Below are positions 61,801-64,000 of a stretch of 64,000 nucleotides of DNA, piece by piece (the first letter of the stretch is position 1; each line of letters begins with the position of its first letter). The notes under the pieces were generated by a model, which saw nothing but the letters and a program-made list of their open reading frames with translations, did no database searches and was not told the DNA's origin. A program made the translations under genes and the position numbers. The DNA is from Erpobdella octoculata (Eukaryota; Annelida; Clitellata; Hirudinida; Erpobdellidae): NCBI GenBank assembly GCA_963978895.1, contig OZ022240.1, positions 2,816,354-2,880,353 of the forward strand, in the 5' to 3' direction.

Positions 61801-63475
61801 GTCAGCTGGCTGAGTTAATTGAAAGTTCAAAGTTCGGACCGGTGTTAAATGTTCAGCTAATCCAAGGATTGGCTAGGGCGCACGTGTTTCAGTCTATGTT
61901 CGTTCAAAGTCATTAGCTGCATTAGTTTATCAACTCAGGCTATCGTAATTAGCCGGATTCGGACAACCGGCATTGCGGCTAAGGACAAAATGTCGGACTT
62001 GAGTGTATTGTTTTTTTTTTTTATAATAATTTATAGTGTATTGATCTTAAATTGTTTTAAATACATCTCCCAGGTGGCACACTTCCAAATACAACGCAGA
62101 CGTTAACCTATCGACGACAACGGTGACATCTTTCCTGAAAACCTCTCCGACGGATTCTGCCGACTCCAAACTGCAAATGAACAACAAACAGACAGCTGGA
62201 AAGATCCAGCTGGTGTCTCCACCTCCTGGTAAAATGCGGAAACCCTATGCTGGCTCGTCCGACGGGAACCTGGGAATTCCCGGGAAAAACCAACCCGGGC
62301 AGACAAGAAATGAAGCTTCAAAATTCTCAGTCCTGACAGCAGATTCTTCGATAGCGCAAAAAGAGATTTCAGTTCCTCATTTCGACAGTGACCCTGACTT
62401 CATGGGCAACAAAACCCCGGCCAGTGGCGGAAACGGGTTGAGCTTGGGTATAACGGTCGGCGTGGGTTGTGCCCTTTTCATTCTGAACCTTTTCATATTC
62501 GTCGTTCTCTACCATCAGAAAGATCGAATCCGGCGCGAGATGCGTCGCAGCTACGCCCTGCAGCAGCACCAGCAGCAACAGCTGTACGAGAAGGACCGAG
62601 AGATGTACGTCGCCGTCTCCAACAACAACGACTCGTTCCAGCAACTCAACCACGTCTTCAGGCACCAGCAGCCCGGTCTACTCCACGACGCCGACGCTGC
62701 GGCAAACGTCGCCGCCAAGCGGATGTCGGACTCGCATCCGACGTTCAGTGCGAAGTCTTTCCAGGAAAGAGAACCGTTCGACTCAGATCTCGAGCAAAAG
62801 CAGCATCTGACCGTTCGAAGTAGCAGTCCGCTACTGCAGCTAACGAATGTCAACAGTAACCAGAAGCACAAGTCTGATTACAGGCAGAAGTGCGTCAACT
62901 TCAGCTACACTTCAAACACGCTCGATAACTCTCTTGCCAGCTTTCGCAACTCTCAGCTATCCGACCCTCAAAAAGTTCAATCACCATCGCCCACGAACTC
63001 TTCAAGCCAGCTAGCGACGACCTCCTTTGTCAACCAGACGCTGCCCAAAAAAGTTCTACCGCCCCCGCCGCCACCGTCAGGCGCAAGCACGTTCAATCAA
63101 TCCTACAGGGTCGTCTCCTTCGCTCCGGGCGTCAGTTCGTACAATACGAGTGTCTCGAACAGCATGTCCTCCCGGGGCTTCGACCACTCGCACAACGATC
63201 CCCACCACTCTGCCTGGAACGCCAAAAACCAGCAGCATCTATGCCCGGGCAGCCACCGTCCCGTACCGACCTCTTATCAGACTTCAGCCAGTCAGATGAC
63301 ATCGGATCATCACGCGAGCAATCAGATCTCGCCCGGAATGAGGTCTGCGCGAGAGCTCCAGGAGACGTGTCTCGACAGTTCGTCCTTGAACGCCGAGACC
63401 GACGAACTGGTCGACGTCCAGGGTGGGAGAGAGGGGGGTGAAACTACCGGGGGCAGTCCCTCGACTGTGGTCTGA
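46528..63475 (+). CDS. nlgn: Neuroligin-like synaptic adhesion protein, last nine exons (5' exons not in window)
   Basis: Neuroligins are postsynaptic type I membrane proteins whose inactive cholinesterase-like ectodomain binds presynaptic neurexins. Nine exons join in one frame (3273 nt, 1090 residues and stop): 46528-46677, 49065-49250, 50801-51285, 52108-52230, 52668-52880, 53270-53598, 54893-55050, 61572-61800, 62074-63475. Family marks in order: [83 protein letters not shown], a membrane helix (residues 748-770), a tail of about 320 residues and a C-terminal PDZ ligand TVV. Exons are GC-richer than the AT-rich introns. The nucleophile position is lysine (K95) and the histidine position is serine (S449), so no hydrolase activity is expected; the acidic residue (E292) is kept. 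Signal peptide and early ectodomain exons are missing from the window. Gliotactin, a relative with the same layout, is less likely because FLSTGD...GNYALLD resembles neuroligins more. Confidence 0.93.
46678..49064 (+). other. Neuroligin intron a with TG, GA, CAT and CT arrays
   Basis: This 2.4-kb intron begins with an interrupted (TG)n tract (about 46698-46840). It also holds GAGA/GAAA purine runs (about 47086-47310), an imperfect CAT/CAC/CGT trinucleotide array (about 47703-47928), a C10 run near 47990, and two pyrimidine-rich tracts (about 48196-48290 and 48898-49030), the second just upstream of the next acceptor. An open stretch near 48300-48420 reads like protein but has no fitting donor; see the rejected list. 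Confidence 0.85.
49065..49250 (+). CDS. nlgn: Neuroligin exon b, nucleophile elbow
   Basis: It encodes [19 protein letters not shown], then the helix [13 protein letters not shown] and the nucleophile elbow. Where active cholinesterases read G-E-S-A-G, this exon reads G-H-K-Y-G (K95, codon 49199-49201). Acceptor TTTCAG, donor AAAG|GTAATC, phase 1 at both ends. The GLY split across exons a and b restores the family motif without any gap. Confidence 0.95.
49251..50800 (+). other. Neuroligin intron b
   Basis: A 1.55-kb intron. It holds a CAT-type trinucleotide array (about 49962-50065), a CT tract (about 50176-50220) and A-rich purine sequence (50510-50760) before the acceptor. The stretch 49310-49550 has moderately complex sequence with GCTGATGAGCCCGACGAGCC that looks like an old dispersed repeat, but I cannot classify it. 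Confidence 0.8.
50801..51285 (+). CDS. nlgn: Neuroligin exon c with long inter-cysteine insertion
   Basis: It encodes [20 protein letters not shown], matching the family stretch after the nucleophile elbow, and ends with [20 protein letters not shown]. Between the conserved cysteines C149 and C230 there are 80 residues, against roughly 15-20 in vertebrate neuroligins. The extra part is polar, low in hydrophobic residues, and contains QQQQQ (residues about 169-173) and many S, D and H. Acceptor CACCAG, donor CAAG|GTAACA, phase 1 to 0. Confidence 0.94.
51286..52107 (+). other. Neuroligin intron c with 24-bp minisatellite
   Basis: An 0.8-kb intron. About 51470-51715 is a tandem repeat of roughly 24 bp built from ACTAACCACAACCACAC-type units. 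The remainder is AT-rich with the acceptor CCTCAAG. Confidence 0.8.
52108..52230 (+). CDS. nlgn: Neuroligin exon d, acidic triad residue
   Basis: It encodes [20 protein letters not shown] and then [21 protein letters not shown]. It aligns with the family strand LLxGVxxxEG, where the glutamate (E292) is the conserved acid of the esterase triad. Phase 0 at both ends. The donor ATG|GTTTCT is weak, but it is the site that joins in frame to exon e. Confidence 0.85.
52231..52667 (+). other. Neuroligin intron d
   Basis: A 437-bp AT-rich intron with a short TATATA stretch (about 52316-52345) and no other recognisable element. Confidence 0.8.
52668..52880 (+). CDS. nlgn: Neuroligin exon e
   Basis: It encodes [30 protein letters not shown], a polar insert rich in Q, S, H and A, then [13 protein letters not shown]. 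The family counterparts are the helix ending in YTDWAD and the segment just before VAP. The insert (residues about 346-370) is longer than in vertebrate neuroligins. Acceptor TTTGCAG, donor CAG|GTGTGC, phase 0 at both ends. Confidence 0.9.
52881..53269 (+). other. Neuroligin intron e
   Basis: A 389-bp intron opening with a GGGGT/GGGGTG run (about 52898-52942), then AT-rich sequence to the acceptor TCTCCAG. Confidence 0.8.
53270..53598 (+). CDS. nlgn: Neuroligin exon f with poly-serine tract, histidine lost
   Basis: It encodes [25 protein letters not shown], a serine-rich tract (residues 411-433, only T, P and F interrupting), [20 protein letters not shown] and [10 protein letters not shown]. 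Cholinesterases have the catalytic histidine in HGxExxxxxG; here that position aligns to S449. The serine tract (53345-53413) is written with TCA and TCG runs, like the microsatellites around it. Acceptor CTCCAG, donor CAGG|GTCGGT, phase 0 to 2. Reading through the donor adds four residues and a stop. Confidence 0.93.
53599..54892 (+). other. Neuroligin intron f with CAT/CATCGT array
   Basis: A 1.3-kb intron. About 54550-54795 is an ATC/GTC trinucleotide array whose core (about 54688-54771) is a regular CATCGT hexamer. It ends about 100 bp before exon g. The rest is AT-rich, with short AATA repeats at 53798-53822. Confidence 0.85.
54893..55050 (+). CDS. nlgn: Neuroligin exon g with second poly-serine tract
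   Basis: It completes SGNPN (family: TGDPN), then [14 protein letters not shown], thirteen consecutive serines (residues 512-524, 54942-54980), [20 protein letters not shown] and AYFG. The serine codons are TCA and TCG runs, as in the neighbouring intronic array. Acceptor TTTTCAG. The frame-keeping donor is TTCG|GTTGGT at 55051; a stronger-looking donor GTTG|GTAAAG lies 4 nt downstream and would shift the frame. Continuing into the intron gives a stop after two codons. Confidence 0.85.
56371..56435. repeat. 31-bp direct duplication
   Basis: Two copies of a unit containing ATTATAATGATGTCACGA and GTTCAC, inside neuroligin intron g. It shares GATGTCAC with the 40.9-kb minisatellite. Confidence 0.85.
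57501..57640. repeat. 35-bp minisatellite, four copies
   Basis: Four copies of a 35-bp unit beginning CGTATACATGTGTGTACATT and containing CCTGAGTACACATAC. Confidence 0.97.
58068..58167. repeat. CT-rich tract
   Basis: CTCTCT runs with TTTC interruptions, in neuroligin intron g. Confidence 0.9.
58286..58603. mobile_element. hAT-like MITE
   Basis: The left end reads CAGACCCGTAGCTAGGGGG, then TTTTTGGCACCCGGGC. The right end, reverse-complemented, reads CAGAGGAGAAGCTAGGGGG, then CGAAGGTGCACCCG. The flanking 8-mers AAAAAGGA (58278-58285) and AAAAAGAA (58604-58611) match at seven of eight bases, fitting an 8-bp hAT target duplication. It is 318 bp, has no transposase and is degraded. CAGGGGCGTAGC-like ends are known from hAT elements of many animals. 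Confidence 0.6.
58757..58812. repeat. (CA)n dinucleotide array
   Basis: About 55 bp of CA with CGCA variants. Confidence 0.95.
59936..60046. repeat. 24-bp pyrimidine minisatellite
   Basis: Four to five copies of a unit containing TCTCTTTCTCTCTCTCCCCC. Confidence 0.95.
60248..60352. repeat. 10-bp repeat ACATGACCAC
   Basis: About ten copies, two with TGATCAC. Confidence 0.96.
60453..60600. repeat. 44-bp minisatellite, about four copies
   Basis: Units with a 44-bp period beginning ACACCGGGTACATCTAAACG and carrying CCTGGGTACAG. Confidence 0.94.
60620..60686. repeat. CCCTCT tract
   Basis: CTCCCTCCCCCTCTC-type units about 100 bp upstream of the candidate microexon. Confidence 0.9.
60790..60819 (+). 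CDS. nlgn: Candidate 30-nt neuroligin microexon
   Basis: It is flanked by a long T-rich tract ending in CTTTCTAG and by a GTTGGT donor identical in its first six bases to the exon g donor. It is phase 1 at both ends and exactly 30 nt, so inclusion adds ten residues (completing G, then RRPYDQFDY, then G) between exons g and h without changing frame. Vertebrate neuroligins have no known insert here, and skipping it gives a better length match to the family, so if real it is probably alternative. Not proven from sequence alone. Confidence 0.45.
61572..61800 (+). CDS. nlgn: Neuroligin exon h, end of esterase fold and stalk start
   Basis: It encodes [20 protein letters not shown] and PKLHKPND, matching the family end of the ectodomain (P-x-V-K-x-HYR...LW...P.LH), followed by a polar, His/Asn-rich stalk ending [14 protein letters not shown]. 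Acceptor TTCAACAG, donor ACAG|GTCAGC, phase 1 to 2. Confidence 0.93.
61801..62073 (+). other. Neuroligin intron h
   Basis: A 273-bp intron. A T13 run followed by ATAATAATTTATAG (about 62010-62034) resembles the 3' tail, in minus orientation, of the SINE-like family found at 19.86 kb. It lies about 40 bp from the acceptor CTCCCAG. Confidence 0.75.
62074..63475 (+). CDS. nlgn: Neuroligin last exon: stalk, membrane helix, cytoplasmic tail
   Basis: It begins [20 protein letters not shown] and continues as a Ser/Thr/Pro-rich stalk. The membrane helix is at residues about 748-770 ([20 protein letters not shown], then VVLY), followed by the stop-transfer [12 protein letters not shown]. The tail has a Gln-rich stretch, a proline run ([12 protein letters not shown]), two segments that fit the WAVE-complex WIRS pattern (LASFRN and VVSFAP; inference) and ends PSTVV, a class I PDZ ligand expected to bind PSD-95-like scaffolds as in vertebrate neuroligins. 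I did not see the vertebrate gephyrin-binding motif. Stop codon TGA at 63473-63475. Confidence 0.93.
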
Positions 63476-63799
63476 TGTCAATCATATCTTACACGAAAGC
63501 ATTCATTTATATATATTATTATATGCATGTATAGATACATACATACATATTTAAATGAAAAATCCTTATGACCATCGATAACTTGAAAAAAAAAAAAATG
63601 CTTATCAAGTTTCTGAAAGTAATCCAGGTAAGCGTTTCACCTGTCGTACGCACAAGCAGGTCATACAGGATTAGCAAGCATCGCTTGGACATATGAAAAG
63701 GATAATATGATGAAACAGAATAACACAGAGAGCAGTAGATTTTCCGTCGGCGGAGTCAGTTTCAGTTTCAGTTTCGTTTCTAAGTTATAGAATCTTTAC

Positions 63800-63800
<1 letters not shown>

Positions 63801-63880
<80 letters not shown>
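63801..63880. repeat. (TA)n dinucleotide array
   Basis: About 80 bp of uninterrupted TA, lying in the probable 3' UTR of the neuroligin gene upstream of all three candidate polyadenylation hexamers. Confidence 0.95.
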
Positions 63881-63881
<1 letters not shown>

Positions 63882-63912
63882 CTCGAAACTGTCCAACAGA
63901 TTCGTGTTACGC

Positions 63913-63918
63913 AATAAA
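63913..63918 (+). promoter_or_regulatory. Candidate polyadenylation signal AATAAA
   Basis: The first AATAAA after the neuroligin stop codon, about 440 nt downstream. Two more follow at 63950 and 63976, so the true cleavage site is uncertain. Confidence 0.5.
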
Positions 63919-64000
63919 ATTTATTCATATAGCCCGACGAAGTATGAAAAATAAAATCTAGAAAAAAAACATACAAATAAAAAACGAATGTTTTTATTCA

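Larger units (their letters stand above)
63476..64000 (+). other. Neuroligin 3' UTR region
   Basis: After the stop the sequence is AT-rich, with three AATAAA hexamers at 63913-63918, 63950-63955 and 63976-63981 that could direct polyadenylation. It includes a triple AGTTTC motif (about 63758-63777) and a (TA)n array. The exact transcript end cannot be read from sequence. Confidence 0.6.

Overview
The window is AT-rich, intron-bearing eukaryotic DNA, almost certainly from an invertebrate animal. The one protein-coding gene I can support is a neuroligin-type synaptic adhesion gene. Its introns have GT..AG borders, and the DNA holds non-autonomous transposons (a Helitron, SINE-like retroposons, a hAT-like MITE, a decayed LINE tail) and extreme simple-sequence expansion. 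A spiralian such as a mollusc fits, but no diagnostic taxon marker was seen, so this is an inference. There are no operons, ribosome binding sites or other prokaryotic features. || Region 1-46.5 kb: no exon could be supported. It is intergenic DNA or a very long upstream intron of the neuroligin gene, dominated by microsatellites and minisatellites. The largest arrays are (ATT)n at 2.3 kb, (ATAC)n at 14.3-14.8 kb, (CATC)n at 29.6-30.1 kb, a GAA tract next to a 200-N assembly gap at 31.9-33.3 kb, a 36-bp minisatellite at 34.4-35.3 kb, (AATGAT)n at 37.2-38.0 kb, an AAT-based array at 41.3-41.65 kb and a GAT/GATGAC array at 44.25-44.8 kb. Transposon remnants are a LINE reverse-transcriptase C-terminal piece (8.6-8.9 kb), a 72-bp dispersed repeat (8.5 and 16.0 kb), tRNA-like SINE pieces (18.7, 21.2, 26.5 kb), a cluster of another SINE-like family with one 13-bp target-site duplication (19.6-20.7 kb) and a complete non-autonomous Helitron (22.28-22.83 kb). 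|| Region 46.5-64 kb: nine exons on the + strand give one continuous reading frame of 1090 codons plus stop. They encode most of a cholinesterase-like extracellular domain, a stalk, one membrane segment (about 62444-62512), a cytoplasmic tail of about 320 residues and a C-terminal PDZ ligand (T-V-V). The N-terminal exons (signal peptide and the first roughly 180 residues expected for the family) are not in the window or not recognisable. The esterase triad is broken: lysine sits at the nucleophile position and serine at the histidine position, while the acidic residue is kept. The protein carries two poly-serine tracts built from TCA/TCG codons, a long insertion between two conserved cysteines, and a possible 30-nt phase-preserving microexon at 60790-60819. 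A hAT-like MITE and several minisatellites lie in its last long intron. || Residue numbers given for the neuroligin count from the glutamine encoded at 46530, the first full codon visible in the window, not from the true start.
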